A stretch of 64,000 nucleotides of DNA, from assembly GCA_030753015.1 (NCBI GenBank), contig JASMDC010000009.1:37758-101757 (forward strand), written 5' to 3'. The position numbers were made by a program, and so were the translations under genes. How positions within the stretch are numbered: the first letter of the stretch is position 1; each line of letters opens with the position of its first letter. This document shows positions 32,912 to 41,819 of the stretch, piece by piece. This DNA comes from Candidatus Undinarchaeales archaeon. GTDB lineage: Archaea; SpSt-1190; JASMDC01. The notes under the pieces were generated by a model. That model saw nothing but the letters and a program-made list of their open reading frames with translations. It was not told the origin of the DNA and did no database searches.

Positions 32912-34057
32912 ATGTCCATGCTCGACAATGTCCTGGGCAGGAAACGCGAGGAGGAACCACCGCCCCCGCCGCGCAAGCGCGCTGAGGCCCTGGAGCGAAA
33001 GGGACTGTTCGAGCAGGCGGGCGAGGCCTACCTCGAGGCGAACGAACCGCTCAACGCGGGCCACTGCTTTCGCAAGGCAAAGACATGGGACAGGGCGACC
33101 GATGCCTACCGCCAGGCCAACGACTGGATGGCCGCCGCCGAGTGCGAGAAACGAGCCGCTGCCGAGCGGAAGGAATCCGAGCGGAAGGACATGGAGAGCT
33201 TCTGGCGGGAGAGCGCGCTCCAGCACGAGGAGGCGGGTCGATGGGACCTCGCTGCCGAGGCGTTCGAGAAGGTGCGGGAGTGGGAGCGGGCCGCTGAGTG
33301 CTACGAAAAGGCCGAGAACTGGCCTCCTGCTGCCCAGTGCTACCTCAAGTCGGGCCGCCTCGAACCTGCTGCACGGAGCTTCCATCGAGCAGGCCAGCGG
33401 GAGAAGGCCGCAGAGCTCTTCGAGGAAGCAGGTGCCTGGGCCGAGGCGGGTGAGGCCTACGAGTGGCTCGAGGAATGGACCCGTGCCGGTGATTGCTTCG
33501 TCAAGGCGAACGAGTTCGACAATGCCCGGCGAACCTACGCGAAAGGCGAGCGATGGGACCGCCTTGCCAGCGTGGCTTTCAAGGGGGGCGATTTTGATGA
33601 GGGGATCGAGTTCCTGATTAAGGCCAAGCGCAACGACGTCGCCGCCCGTCGTCTCCTTAGGCGCGCTGTGGAGCGACTGGACGAGCCGGAGGACGCTCTC
33701 AAGGACGTGAAGCAGGCCCACTCATGCTACAACATAGTGGGACTGCGTGGTGCGATGCAGCTGCTCGAAGGTGTGATCGGGAAGGATGTAGCTCGTGTGC
33801 ACGAGGGTGCTGCCATCCTCGAGTCGGGCAAGGATTTCGAGCCTAAGGCCGCCAAGGAGTTGCTGGCGTTCGCCAAGAAGACCGCCGATGAGCTCAAAGA
33901 GACCAAGGGTGAGCCTACGAAGGAGAAGACTGGGGACGGAAAGCGGCGCAAGCGCCGTCTCGAGCTCATCGAGGAACTGGTTCGCAAGGGCACGATCAGC
34001 CGTGTTGAGTATGAGCGTCTGAAGAAGAAGCATCTCAAGGAGCTGTTGGACGAATAA
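32912..34057 (+). CDS. Helical repeat protein with 13-residue periodicity (TPR-like)
   Basis: 381 residues. After a Pro-rich EEEPPPPPRKR segment come about 14 units of 13 residues, for example WERAAECYEKAEN, WPPAAQCYLKSGR, REKAAELFEEAGA and WTRAGDCFVKANE (aromatic at 1, Ala at 4 and 5, Tyr/Phe at 8). Pairs of such helices build a TPR or alpha-SNAP-like superhelix that binds protein partners. The C-terminal ~60 residues are highly charged and coiled (EPTKEKTGDGKRRKRRLEL, YERLKKKHLKELLDE). The protein has no signal peptide. A second ATG lies two codons in. Binding partner unknown. Confidence 0.85.
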   Translation: MSMLDNVLGRKREEEPPPPPRKRAEALERKGLFEQAGEAYLEANEPLNAGHCFRKAKTWDRATDAYRQANDWMAAAECEKRAAAERKESERKDMESFWRESALQHEEAGRWDLAAEAFEKVREWERAAECYEKAENWPPAAQCYLKSGRLEPAARSFHRAGQREKAAELFEEAGAWAEAGEAYEWLEEWTRAGDCFVKANEFDNARRTYAKGERWDRLASVAFKGGDFDEGIEFLIKAKRNDVAARRLLRRAVERLDEPEDALKDVKQAHSCYNIVGLRGAMQLLEGVIGKDVARVHEGAAILESGKDFEPKAAKELLAFAKKTADELKETKGEPTKEKTGDGKRRKRRLELIEELVRKGTISRVEYERLKKKHLKELLDE

Positions 34058-34111
34058 GGCGCTGGCGCATAGAAAGGTTTTTCCCCTTATAGACCTATGA
34101 GCTGATGGGCG

Positions 34112-36052
34112 ATGATGATGAGGACGACAGGCATTGCTGTAGCAACGCTCATCCTCATCACGACCTGTGGCCTTTGCGCGGACGGACAGGTCGCCAGCCA
34201 AGACATAAACACCCTTGATCATGCTATTGCCTTTCTTTCTCTTCTCGTCGTGTTCGTCCTCCCCGGTCTGCTACTCGCGAGAGCGATGCTCCCCGATGCG
34301 CGGCCGGAGGAATCCCTCGCGCTCGCCCTTGGGAACGCCACGTTCATACTCCCGCACATCTCGCTCACCGGTGCCATGCTTATCGGCACGACCTTCTCTC
34401 CGAGATTCATCATCCTCATAGGCTGCATCGCGTGCATCGCATCCGCCCTCGTGCGCGGACGAGAGGTAGTACCCTCCGTCGGTCACCTCCGGGACCTTCT
34501 CTCCACACCACTCACCCCCGTGTGCATCGTCGTGATGATCGCTGCAGCCGCCCTGTCCGGCGGGCACCCCCTTCAGGCCGAGGGCGCGTACGTGCTGGAG
34601 ATGGAGGGCGGTATCTCTCGCCACCGTCAGACCCTCGACGGATGCGAGCCTCTCGCCCATCTCTCTCTCCCCGAGAACCTAGTCGTCCACGTCGAGCGTC
34701 TCGGTGGGCCTGCCATCCTGGGCGCGTACCATGCGGTGGCCGGGGATGCAGGCCTCGCCATTGCCTTCGGCCTTGCCTTTGCTACATGTCTGGCATCAAT
34801 GTACGCGGCGGGAAGAACGCTTTCGATAAGGCCGATGATCGCCCTTGCGACGTCGCTCCTCGTACTCACCTCCCCGCTCGTCGTCCGTGGCTTCGATGAG
34901 GCCCGGACCATGCACCTTATGTCCGCCCCGGCCGCTTCGCTGGTGCTGTTCCTTGTCATCAGGGCAAGGACGGTGCCGATGCTCATGCTCACGGGCATGG
35001 CCTTCGGTTCCCTGAGTGGTGTGATGCATATCACTGCCCTCATGGCCCCGGTTCTTGCGCTGGCAGTGGCCAGATCACGACACCCGACAAGGGCCGCTCT
35101 CGCCCTTCTATCGGGCCTCGCGCTCACTGCTTTTCCCTGGGTCCTGTGGCATCGGTACGCTTATGACGCCATCCTCGTCCACGAGACCCAGCCCCCCTTG
35201 GGGCAGCTCCTCCTGGGCGGCGAAGACGCAGCGTCCTTCAACGGTATGCTCAACTCGCTCCGCGACCCGGTCCGGACACCAGGGTTCCCTCTCCCATCCT
35301 TCCTCTATCTCCCGTTCTCGTTCCTCGGCTCTCTCGGCGCCCTCCTCTCATCAGCGACGATCCTCGGTCTGGTGCATCTGCCCTCTCGGCACCGTACGAC
35401 ACTTATTCTCTGGCTGGTGCCGTTCCTCCTATTCCTTGGGCTGAACGAGAACTGGGACGGGACCAAGACGTACCTCTCGCTCCCGGCCTTCATAGTCCTG
35501 GCGCTCCCGGCCGGTTACTACCTGAACGACCTCCTCTCTACGGGATCGGCCTTCCCCCGCCGTGCCACCGTCTTCGTCGGCCTGATCACTGCTCTCCTCC
35601 TCCTCCCCCGGGTCCTTCCCGTCCCTGCGTACCCGCTCGATCCACGCTGGACCCTGCGCTTCCCCGGAGAGCCCATCCCCACGAACGACCTCCAGTTCAC
35701 CAGGAGGGAGCTGTTCTCGCCAGGCCTTCTCCCTGATACACGGCTCCTTCCATCGGGCGACCTCACGAGGGACCGGAAGATCCTGGTCCCTGTACACAGT
35801 ATACACTTCACGGGTCTCGGTGATGAAGAATTCATCGATCCGTGCGATCCAGGGCTCCGATGCTACTGGGTTGCGTTCAGGACCATCAGGAATCCGTCCT
35901 CATGGATCGATTCCCCGTGCCATGCAGTTGCCTTCACGTCCCGGTTCAACATGACACATTCACACGTTTGCGTGCTCGAGCGCAGATTGGAAGAGTGCCC
36001 CGTTGATGACACGCTCGCATCCAAGGGCTACATGCGGGACCCTGTCATCTAG
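34112..36052 (+). CDS. Polytopic membrane protein, possible GT-C-type glycosyltransferase
   Basis: 646 residues. The start ATG at 34112 is placed 26 bases after a TTATAG box near 34088, so the transcript is probably leaderless; two more ATG codons follow. It has an N-terminal signal-like segment, then roughly 10-12 hydrophobic segments (FLSLLVVFVLPGLLLARAML, GNATFILPHISLTGAMLIG, LWLVPFLLFLGLNENWDG) and a soluble C-terminal domain of ~130 residues with four Cys (DPCDPGLRCYW, SPCHAV, HVCVLERR). The overall plan resembles integral-membrane sugar transferases, but no diagnostic motif is certain. It neighbours a membrane-anchored polysaccharide deacetylase-like gene. Confidence 0.7.
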   Translation: MMMRTTGIAVATLILITTCGLCADGQVASQDINTLDHAIAFLSLLVVFVLPGLLLARAMLPDARPEESLALALGNATFILPHISLTGAMLIGTTFSPRFIILIGCIACIASALVRGREVVPSVGHLRDLLSTPLTPVCIVVMIAAAALSGGHPLQAEGAYVLEMEGGISRHRQTLDGCEPLAHLSLPENLVVHVERLGGPAILGAYHAVAGDAGLAIAFGLAFATCLASMYAAGRTLSIRPMIALATSLLVLTSPLVVRGFDEARTMHLMSAPAASLVLFLVIRARTVPMLMLTGMAFGSLSGVMHITALMAPVLALAVARSRHPTRAALALLSGLALTAFPWVLWHRYAYDAILVHETQPPLGQLLLGGEDAASFNGMLNSLRDPVRTPGFPLPSFLYLPFSFLGSLGALLSSATILGLVHLPSRHRTTLILWLVPFLLFLGLNENWDGTKTYLSLPAFIVLALPAGYYLNDLLSTGSAFPRRATVFVGLITALLLLPRVLPVPAYPLDPRWTLRFPGEPIPTNDLQFTRRELFSPGLLPDTRLLPSGDLTRDRKILVPVHSIHFTGLGDEEFIDPCDPGLRCYWVAFRTIRNPSSWIDSPCHAVAFTSRFNMTHSHVCVLERRLEECPVDDTLASKGYMRDPVI

Positions 36053-36069
36053 ATGGAGATCCCGTCCCC

Positions 36070-36942
36070 TCACACCTCGTCGAGCTCCTTGTACAGATTC
36101 TGCATCAGCACGATGCGGGCACCTGGCCGCTCCTTGGCCATGCGGATGACATCGCGCAGGAGATTGAGGTTCTCTGGTGTGTGGTGCCACTCGTGGTGGA
36201 GCATGATGCCCACAGCCCCTGCGGTCGAGGCACAGTCATCGATCTCCGCGGCGATCTCATCCCGTGCCTTGAAGGCGAGCGGGTCCCATGTCATGATGTC
36301 GACACAGGTCGAATAGTCCTTTACACGGGGATTCCAGACCAGCCCCTGTGCGTATGTATTGCTCCAGAGCTGACGCTCGATACCAGCATAATGGGTCGAA
36401 TACCCGATGAGGTCGGTCTTCCATACCTCGCCCACAGCCTTGATGTCGAAGGCGCTGAACGGGACGGTGATGATGAGCGAGAAGTCGTCACCGAACTCCT
36501 GGAGCAGGATGCCGTACCCCGAGATGATCTCGTTGATTATATCCACCTGCCGCCGTCGCCCCCTGAACTCGGACCTGTCCCCCACAACCTTTACCTGGTG
36601 GGTGAACCCGTGCTGGTCCAGCTCGATGAGGTCAGGGTGACGTCGCTTCATCTCCTTGAGCCACACGGTGCACTCCGGCGTCAATGCCTTGGGCATGATC
36701 CCCAGGGCGACCGGCACGCCCTCATCAATGAACATCTGGGTGAAATTGACGAGCGCCGGGGTCAGCGATCCCACGTCGTCGTCACGGAAGAAGATGGTGA
36801 CAGGCCGGGAGTGCACGGTCCACCAAGCCCAGGCCCATACGAGGAGCAGGATGATCGAGACAGAACAGACTAGGAGCAGGAGCTTGGAGCGACGCGGACG
36901 ACTCGTGCTCATCCCTTCCTCAGACGACCCCCCCTCTTCCAT
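36070..36942 (-). CDS. Membrane-anchored polysaccharide deacetylase-like protein
   Basis: 290 residues from the ATG at 36942; a TTG at 36957 is less likely because a GATAATAG box predicts transcription from ~36948. A basic RPRRSK is followed by the membrane anchor LLLLVCSVSIILLLVWAWAW, placing the domain outside. The domain has the NodB/DUF2334-like pattern: the FFRDDDVGS aspartates, PVALGIMPKAL, ELDQHGFTHQ and GIMLHHEWHH near the end. This superfamily removes N-acetyl groups from polysaccharides or hydrolyses related C-N bonds using a metal held by Asp and His. It ends 17 bases from the convergent membrane protein gene. Substrate unknown. Confidence 0.82.
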   Translation of the reverse strand: MEEGGSSEEGMSTSRPRRSKLLLLVCSVSIILLLVWAWAWWTVHSRPVTIFFRDDDVGSLTPALVNFTQMFIDEGVPVALGIMPKALTPECTVWLKEMKRRHPDLIELDQHGFTHQVKVVGDRSEFRGRRRQVDIINEIISGYGILLQEFGDDFSLIITVPFSAFDIKAVGEVWKTDLIGYSTHYAGIERQLWSNTYAQGLVWNPRVKDYSTCVDIMTWDPLAFKARDEIAAEIDDCASTAGAVGIMLHHEWHHTPENLNLLRDVIRMAKERPGARIVLMQNLYKELDEV

Positions 36943-36995
36943 GACAATCTTCTGCAAGCAAACCTTTTTCTATTATCCGGAGCGGGTTCCTTCCC

Positions 36996-37505
36996 ATGGA
37001 AAGGTTCGTCAGGATCATCGCCGTCCTCTTTCTCATTACCGTGTTCGGCCACGCTACCGATACTCATGTGGAGATCGGCCGCACCGATATCTATGAGGCT
37101 CAAGGCCTGCCGGCCATCAAGGGGGTGGTGATCGGATACAACGCAGCCGTCACCGATTACATCGTGGCCGCGCGAATCGCCGTCCGGCTCACGTCCAAGG
37201 CGTTCATGCGCACCACCGTCCAGCTCTCATGCACCGATGGGGCGCCGCGCGAGGTCGCCCTTATCCTACCGAAGGAGCGTGAGGTCCCACTCTATGCGGA
37301 CATCGACAAGCCCTCCGGACTGGTGGTCGTGGTGGGAGGTCCCCGTGTGAACCAATACTCACCGGATCACCTGCTCGAACGGCTCAAGGACCCGGGGGAT
37401 GCCGTCGTCATCCGAGAGGGCGACCGGATCCATATCGCCGGCTACACCGCCGAGGACACCGTGAACGCCGTGGAGTCGTTCCTGCGGTTCGTCGACCAGG
37501 TCTGA
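36996..37505 (+). CDS. Small exported protein with S-layer-like domain
   Basis: 169 residues with a signal peptide (MERFVRIIAVLFLITVFGHA). The middle, GVVIGYNAAVTDYIVAARIA, and the end, LVVVVGGPRVNQYSPDHLLERL, IHIAGYTAEDTVNAVESFLRF, follow the pattern of archaeal S-layer proteins, where a GG-P-V-N motif and a GY.-.DT.NA.. motif recur. It is much shorter than a full S-layer protein, so it may be a minor envelope component. It is divergent from the polysaccharide deacetylase-like gene, 53 bases apart, and upstream of serS. Confidence 0.72.
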   Translation: MERFVRIIAVLFLITVFGHATDTHVEIGRTDIYEAQGLPAIKGVVIGYNAAVTDYIVAARIAVRLTSKAFMRTTVQLSCTDGAPREVALILPKEREVPLYADIDKPSGLVVVVGGPRVNQYSPDHLLERLKDPGDAVVIREGDRIHIAGYTAEDTVNAVESFLRFVDQV

Positions 37506-37563
37506 CATCTGCTCCCCACCGAAAAGGATTAAAGGGATGCCCGGTTCGCCCGGGGTGGTTGGA

Positions 37564-38850
37564 ATGCTCGACATCAAGCTCATCCGCGAGAACCCGGACA
37601 TCGTGCGCGCGGACCTGGAGAAGCGCGACGCTGAGGACAAGCTCGATCTCCTGGACGAGCTCATCAACGTGGACCTTGGCTGGCGCAACACACGCACTCA
37701 GCTCACTGAGCTGCAGCACAAGCGCAACGTCATGGCGCGCGAGATCGCCAACCTGAAGCAGGCGAAGAAGGACGCGTCATCCCTGATCGCCGAGATGAAG
37801 GGGATTGGTGCGACCATCAAGGACCTCGAACTGGCAGTGGAGCAGCAGCGCGAGCGCTCCCGCTTCCTGCTGATGTCGCTCCCCAACCTCATGCACGAGA
37901 GCGTTCCCGTAGGCGTGGACGAGACAGAGAACGTCACCGTACGCACATGGGGCGGGACACCGACACCGGACTTCCCCGCCAAGAGCCATGTGGACATCAT
38001 CGCCGACCTGGACGTCGTGGACATCGAGCGAGCAGCGCGCATCGCCGGTGCCCGGTTCTACTATCTCAAGCGCGAGATGGTGCTCATGGACCTCGCGCTA
38101 CAGCGGCTGGCCCTGGAACTTCTGGCCGAGCGAGGATTCATCCTCGTCCAACCGCCGTTCATGATCAGCCGCAAGGCCATGGAGGGAGCCGTGAACCTTG
38201 GCGACTTCGAGGATGTCATCTACAAGATCGAGGGCGAGGACCTATACCTCATCGCCACATCCGAGCACTCCCTGGCCGGCCTGCACATGGGCGAGATTCT
38301 GGAGAAGAAGGACCTACCACTGCGCTACGCCGGACTGTCGGCGTGCTTCCGCAAGGAGGCGGGCGCCCACGGCAAGGATATGAAGGGCATCTTCCGCGTC
38401 CACCAGTTCAACAAGATCGAGCAGTTCGTGTTCGCCCGTCCCGAGGACTCATGGGAGGAGTACGAGAAGCTGATCAAGAACGCCGAGGACCTGTTCAAGA
38501 TGCTGGAGCTGCCGTACCGAGTGGTCAACATCTGCACCGGTGACCTGGGCGGGACAGCGGCCAAGAAGTTCGATCTCGAGTGCTGGATGCCGGCCCAGGA
38601 CACCTACCGCGAGATGGTGTCCTGTTCCAACTGCACCGACTACCAGGCGCGCAAGCTCAACATCCGGTACCGGGAGCAGGCCCACCTCGATACCCAGATG
38701 GTCCACACGCTCAACTCGACGGCGATCGCTACGGGCCGGGCCATGGTCGCCATCATCGAGAACAACCAGCAATCCGACGGCAGTATCAAGGTGCCCGACG
38801 TGCTTGTCCCGTTGATGGGCGGGATTCGCACGATCGGCAAGAAACAGTAG
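37564..38850 (+). CDS. serS: Seryl-tRNA synthetase
   Basis: 428 residues, the normal length for the common (bacterial/eukaryal-type) class II SerRS; this is not the rare methanogen type. It charges tRNA-Ser and, where present, tRNA-Sec. An N-terminal coiled-coil arm (residues ~30-100, RNTRTQLTELQHKRN) grips the tRNA. Motif 2 is FRKEAGAHGKDMKGIFRVHQF, and motif 3 is TGRAMVAIIENNQ with PDVLVPLMGG. The ATG at 37564 gives the standard MLDIKLIRENPD start; the in-frame ATG at 37537 would only add a non-conserved tail. A GATTAAAGG box near 37530 serves as promoter. Confidence 0.96.
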   Translation: MLDIKLIRENPDIVRADLEKRDAEDKLDLLDELINVDLGWRNTRTQLTELQHKRNVMAREIANLKQAKKDASSLIAEMKGIGATIKDLELAVEQQRERSRFLLMSLPNLMHESVPVGVDETENVTVRTWGGTPTPDFPAKSHVDIIADLDVVDIERAARIAGARFYYLKREMVLMDLALQRLALELLAERGFILVQPPFMISRKAMEGAVNLGDFEDVIYKIEGEDLYLIATSEHSLAGLHMGEILEKKDLPLRYAGLSACFRKEAGAHGKDMKGIFRVHQFNKIEQFVFARPEDSWEEYEKLIKNAEDLFKMLELPYRVVNICTGDLGGTAAKKFDLECWMPAQDTYREMVSCSNCTDYQARKLNIRYREQAHLDTQMVHTLNSTAIATGRAMVAIIENNQQSDGSIKVPDVLVPLMGGIRTIGKKQ

Positions 38851-38860
38851 GAAGATTATG

Positions 38861-38892
38861 TGCGGGCCCGCCGCCACCTTGGCGTGCCCGCA
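38861..38892. terminator. Stem-loop between convergent serS and MinD-like genes
   Basis: TGCGGGC (38861-38867) pairs with GCCCGCA (38886-38892), with a secondary CGCC/GGCG pairing inside. It lies between the two convergent stop codons, so it could act in both directions. There is no U-run, so termination is only inferred. Confidence 0.4.
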
Positions 38893-38919
38893 GCTCTCGC
38901 ATAAGCTGGAAACGTCTCG

Positions 38920-39699
38920 CTAGTACTCGTCGATCAGGTCCTTCCACATTTCGCGGAGACGGTCGATCGCGGTCATGTCGTGCACGAACTCGCGGCCAAC
39001 AAGCTCGGCGCCGAGCTTGCGGTAGGTGCGAGCGGCGCCGGAGTTGGGCCGCGCGAGCACGACGGGGCTGCAGTAGGCGATGCCCTTGCGCACGTTGTGG
39101 TCCTCGGGGACCTCGGCGATTATTGGAGCGTCGAGGAACGACTCGATCTGGTCGGTTGGGGGCTCGATACTCTCGTTACGGCGCTTGTTGAGGATGACGC
39201 CCGTGGTGTAGACGCCCAGTTCCTCGGCGAACTTGATGGTCTTCATGGCGTCAGCAATGGAGGGCCACTCGGGGTTCACGACCACGAGCAGCTCCTGGGC
39301 CGAGCCGATCCCGACCATGGCGTCCGAGCCGAGACCGGGAGCGCAGTCGAGGAGGATGAAGTCGTAGTGACCGTGGAGGTCCGCCATCGAGTTGAGGTAA
39401 GCGTCGATGTCCACCTGCCGGACGTCATCGAGGGTGAGCCCGGCGGGGATGTAATGGAATCCGCCATTGTCATGTGTGTGGATGGCGTCGTGCACCTTTG
39501 CCTGATGCCGGAGCACGTGGTGGAAGTGAATGGTGTTCGCTGGGGCGCCGAGGTGCAGCCCGAGGTTGGGCGCGGTGAAGTTGGCGTCGACGGCGATGAC
39601 GGCGTGGCCATGAGAGGCCAGGGATGCTGCGAGGTTCGTGACGGTCGTGGTCTTGCCCACGCCGCCCTTGCCGCTGGCTATTGCGATTCTACGAGACAT
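38920..39699 (-). CDS. MinD/ParA-family ATPase
   Basis: 259 residues from the ATG at 39699, which has AGGTGA five bases upstream; a GTG at 39708 is also in frame. It carries a deviant Walker A motif, ASGKGGVGKTTTVTNLAASL, the switch region AVDANFTAPNLGLHLG, and LLDCAPGLGSDAM. These proteins cycle between ATP-bound dimers and monomers to position or segregate partners. The C-terminus, LREMWKDLIDEY, is not an obvious amphipathic membrane-targeting helix. A TATA-like ATTATAAAC lies near 39745. No MinE or ParB partner is next to it; the ParB/Srx-like genes at 8.6-10.9 kb are far away. Confidence 0.9.
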   Translation of the reverse strand: MSRRIAIASGKGGVGKTTTVTNLAASLASHGHAVIAVDANFTAPNLGLHLGAPANTIHFHHVLRHQAKVHDAIHTHDNGGFHYIPAGLTLDDVRQVDIDAYLNSMADLHGHYDFILLDCAPGLGSDAMVGIGSAQELLVVVNPEWPSIADAMKTIKFAEELGVYTTGVILNKRRNESIEPPTDQIESFLDAPIIAEVPEDHNVRKGIAYCSPVVLARPNSGAARTYRKLGAELVGREFVHDMTAIDRLREMWKDLIDEY

Positions 39700-39897
39700 A
39701 CTACTCACCTGGGGGGGTAAAGGTGACTAGTGCTGAGATTGTTTATAATATTTTGTAGGATTTATTCGTATCCATCCTCTTAACATCATAGTTACTCTCG
39801 TCAGTAGGGCACGGTGTTTTTTATACTATGCCCGCCATGTATTCCTATTGGTTGGAACCGGATCCAGAAGTCCCGGATCCACAATCAGGGCGAGGCC
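39700..39897. other. Intergenic region with promoter and short repeats
   Basis: It contains the AT-rich promoter of the MinD-like gene and a plus-strand TTTTTATA box at 39821-39828. It also has a 9-base direct repeat CCGGATCCA separated by seven bases near 39858-39882. A plus-strand frame from 39837 runs antisense into the next gene and is not accepted as a gene. Confidence 0.4.
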
Positions 39898-40536
39898 CTA
39901 CTGCCGCCCGAACAGCGCCCAAGAGGCGCCAACGGACGCAAGGACGATGGCCAGCGCGCCGAGCGCGAGTTCCCCGGCGAAGGCGCCGAGTACGACGTCC
40001 CGGTTGTCCTTGACGCCCCGGCCCACCAGCTCGCGGAGCTTGGCGGGATTGCGCTCCAGGTATCCGTCCACGGATGCGTCGATCACGGCCGGTTCGGTAG
40101 CGAGGGTGATATTGAGCAGTCGGCGCACCACACTCGGATTGGATCGCATGTAGTCGGTGACGATGGCCTCCACCGTCCCCGGGTTCCTCTTCAGATAGTC
40201 CTCCACGATTGTCTCCACCCCCTTCGGCTCGCTCTTCTGGTAGGTCTCCACCGCCCCGGTGATGCTCTTTGGATGCTTGGAGATGTAGTCGTTTATGATG
40301 GCTTCCACGGCACGGGGCTGTTTGTAGAGATAGGTCTCGACCACTTTCGTGACCGTCTCGGGATTGTCCTCCACATGCATGTCCACCACCTGCTCAATGC
40401 AGGGTGCAATAAGGTCGGCACCCAGGCTGATGAGACCCAGGTCGATGTCGCACAGGTCGCGCACGCCGCGTTGCGCGGCGGACGCAGACGTCGCCAGGAG
40501 GAGCACTGCGAGAAGGATGATCGTTCGTCGTTCCAT
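39898..40536 (-). CDS. Exported protein of eight 15-residue repeats with C-terminal anchor
   Basis: 212 residues. The ATG at 40536 is supported by a signal peptide (MERRTIILLAVLLLATSASA); the longer frame to 40689 runs through the promoter. Residues 59-178 are eight consecutive 15-residue units, each beginning with Pro: PRAVEAIINDYISKH, PKGVETIVEDYLKRN, PGTVEAIVTDYMRSN and so on (Pro at 1, hydrophobic at 4, 7 and 8, Tyr at 11). Residues ~183-207 are a membrane helix with the tail ALFGRQ at the end. Two Cys flank the region before the repeats (DLCDIDL, APCIEQV). The units should form short helices stacked outside the membrane. Function unknown. Confidence 0.82.
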   Translation of the reverse strand: MERRTIILLAVLLLATSASAAQRGVRDLCDIDLGLISLGADLIAPCIEQVVDMHVEDNPETVTKVVETYLYKQPRAVEAIINDYISKHPKSITGAVETYQKSEPKGVETIVEDYLKRNPGTVEAIVTDYMRSNPSVVRRLLNITLATEPAVIDASVDGYLERNPAKLRELVGRGVKDNRDVVLGAFAGELALGALAIVLASVGASWALFGRQ

Positions 40537-40577
40537 GGGCCGTGTTAAGTACCCAACACAGAAAAAGTTATGGCCGA

Positions 40578-41231
40578 CTATCGCTCCCAGCCGTGCTCTC
40601 CGATGAGTGGGACGAACCTGCACCCGCAGATGTGCCGCTTGCGCACCCCCCCCTTCTCCCGCTCGATGGCCACCAGCTCCTGGAACCACGAGCCGCCAAC
40701 AGGGATGACCAGCCGTGCACCCTCGCCCAGCTGCTCCACCAGTGGCTCGGGCACCGTGGGCGCGGCAGCGGTGACGATGATACCGTCGTACGGTGCCTCA
40801 CCGGGATGGCCCTTGGTCCCGTCGCCCTCGACGACCGTGACGTTATCGTACCCCAGCTCTGCAAGACGCTCCCCGGCGCTCCGGGCCAGGGCCGGGACGC
40901 GCTCGATGCTCACAATGTCGCCCTGGGGCCCTACGACCTCGCTGAGCACGGCCGCCTGATAGCCGGAGCCGCACCCGATCTCCAGCACGTGGTCGCCGGG
41001 TGAGAGATGCATGTTCTCCGTCATGAGGGCGACGATGTAGGGTTGGGAGATTGTCTGGCCATCGCCCACAGGGAGGGGGAAGTCGCCATGGGCCTGGGAC
41101 AGAAGGGATGACGGGACGAAACGGTGGCGGGGGACGGCGCGCATGGCGTCGAGCACGCGCGGATCGGAGACGTCGCGACGCGCTATCTGGTCAGCGACCA
41201 TCTGCCGCCGCTCCCGCGCGAACTCGTCCAT
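40578..41231 (-). CDS. pcm: Protein-L-isoaspartate O-methyltransferase
   Basis: 217 residues. It methylates isoaspartyl residues that form in ageing proteins, starting their repair. Diagnostic blocks are MVADQIARRDVSDPRVLDAM, the VGDGQTISQPYIVALMTE region, the SAM loop VLEIGCGSGYQAAVLSE, and IIVTAAAPTVPEPL. It begins directly after the TAG of the zinc-finger gene (TAGATG), so the two form an operon. Confidence 0.95.
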   Translation of the reverse strand: MDEFARERRQMVADQIARRDVSDPRVLDAMRAVPRHRFVPSSLLSQAHGDFPLPVGDGQTISQPYIVALMTENMHLSPGDHVLEIGCGSGYQAAVLSEVVGPQGDIVSIERVPALARSAGERLAELGYDNVTVVEGDGTKGHPGEAPYDGIIVTAAAPTVPEPLVEQLGEGARLVIPVGGSWFQELVAIEREKGGVRKRHICGCRFVPLIGEHGWER

Positions 41232-41771
41232 CTACCTCACCGTAGAACAGTAGATTGTCGTGATTTCGTCCGCTAGGGCCGTGCCACGACGTAAGGTGCG
41301 GCCGTCGGCACGGATACCGGTGATGCGGAGGTCGGCCTTTTCGAACTCGAGGAGCTGGCCGACAGTGAACTCGGTCTCGGGCCGCGCCTCCATCAGGATT
41401 GACTGCGTCTTGCCCTTCCCGGTGCGGATGGCCAGCCTCAGGCGCACATAGGACCGGTCAATGAGCCAAACGCACTCCACGTCCCGGGGCATGGCGCGGG
41501 GCACGCTCCTGACGCCCACCTCCACCTTGGTGATGCGGCAGATCACGTCGTCGAGGAGCATGTCGTCACCTACGGCGAGCTCGGCGTCACCGGGGACGGA
41601 GATGCGACGGCGTTCCGACTCCTCCTGGTGGGAGAGTACCGCGGTGATCTCCACGGCCTTGTCCTCGACCTCTATGAAGAAGGTGCCACACTCCGCGCAC
41701 TTGAAGTGCTTCTCCCGGCCTCGCTCCTTGATCAGGATGCCTTCGCCGCCGCACTCATCGCACTCGGACAC
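41232..41771 (-). CDS. HVO_0476-family zinc-finger protein
   Basis: 179 residues from the GTG at 41771; the upstream ATG at 41798 overlaps the TTTATG promoter box near 41803, and transcription should start at about 41777. An N-terminal zinc ribbon has CDECGG and CAECGT pairs. A beta-rich domain follows (GDAELAVGDDMLLDDVICRI, ECVWLIDRSYVRLRL) with FEKADLRITGIRADGRTLRRG near the end. The layout matches a euryarchaeal family of unknown function, often associated with information processing. It is operonic with pcm. Confidence 0.8.
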   Translation of the reverse strand: MSECDECGGEGILIKERGREKHFKCAECGTFFIEVEDKAVEITAVLSHQEESERRRISVPGDAELAVGDDMLLDDVICRITKVEVGVRSVPRAMPRDVECVWLIDRSYVRLRLAIRTGKGKTQSILMEARPETEFTVGQLLEFEKADLRITGIRADGRTLRRGTALADEITTIYCSTVR

Positions 41772-41819
41772 GGACGGGCCTCTCCCACCAAGACACATAA
41801 ACCTATGGATGCGGCGGGC

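Noticed and set aside
32849-33721. N-terminal extension of the DUF362-type protein
   Set aside because: The extension is antisense to the repeat-protein gene and lies upstream of the TATA box; the true start is the ATG at 32848.
39837-40013. Short plus-strand ORF starting MYSYWLEPDPEVPDP
   Set aside because: A TATA-like box precedes it, but most of the frame is antisense to the 15-residue repeat protein and becomes Arg-rich, as shadow frames do here.
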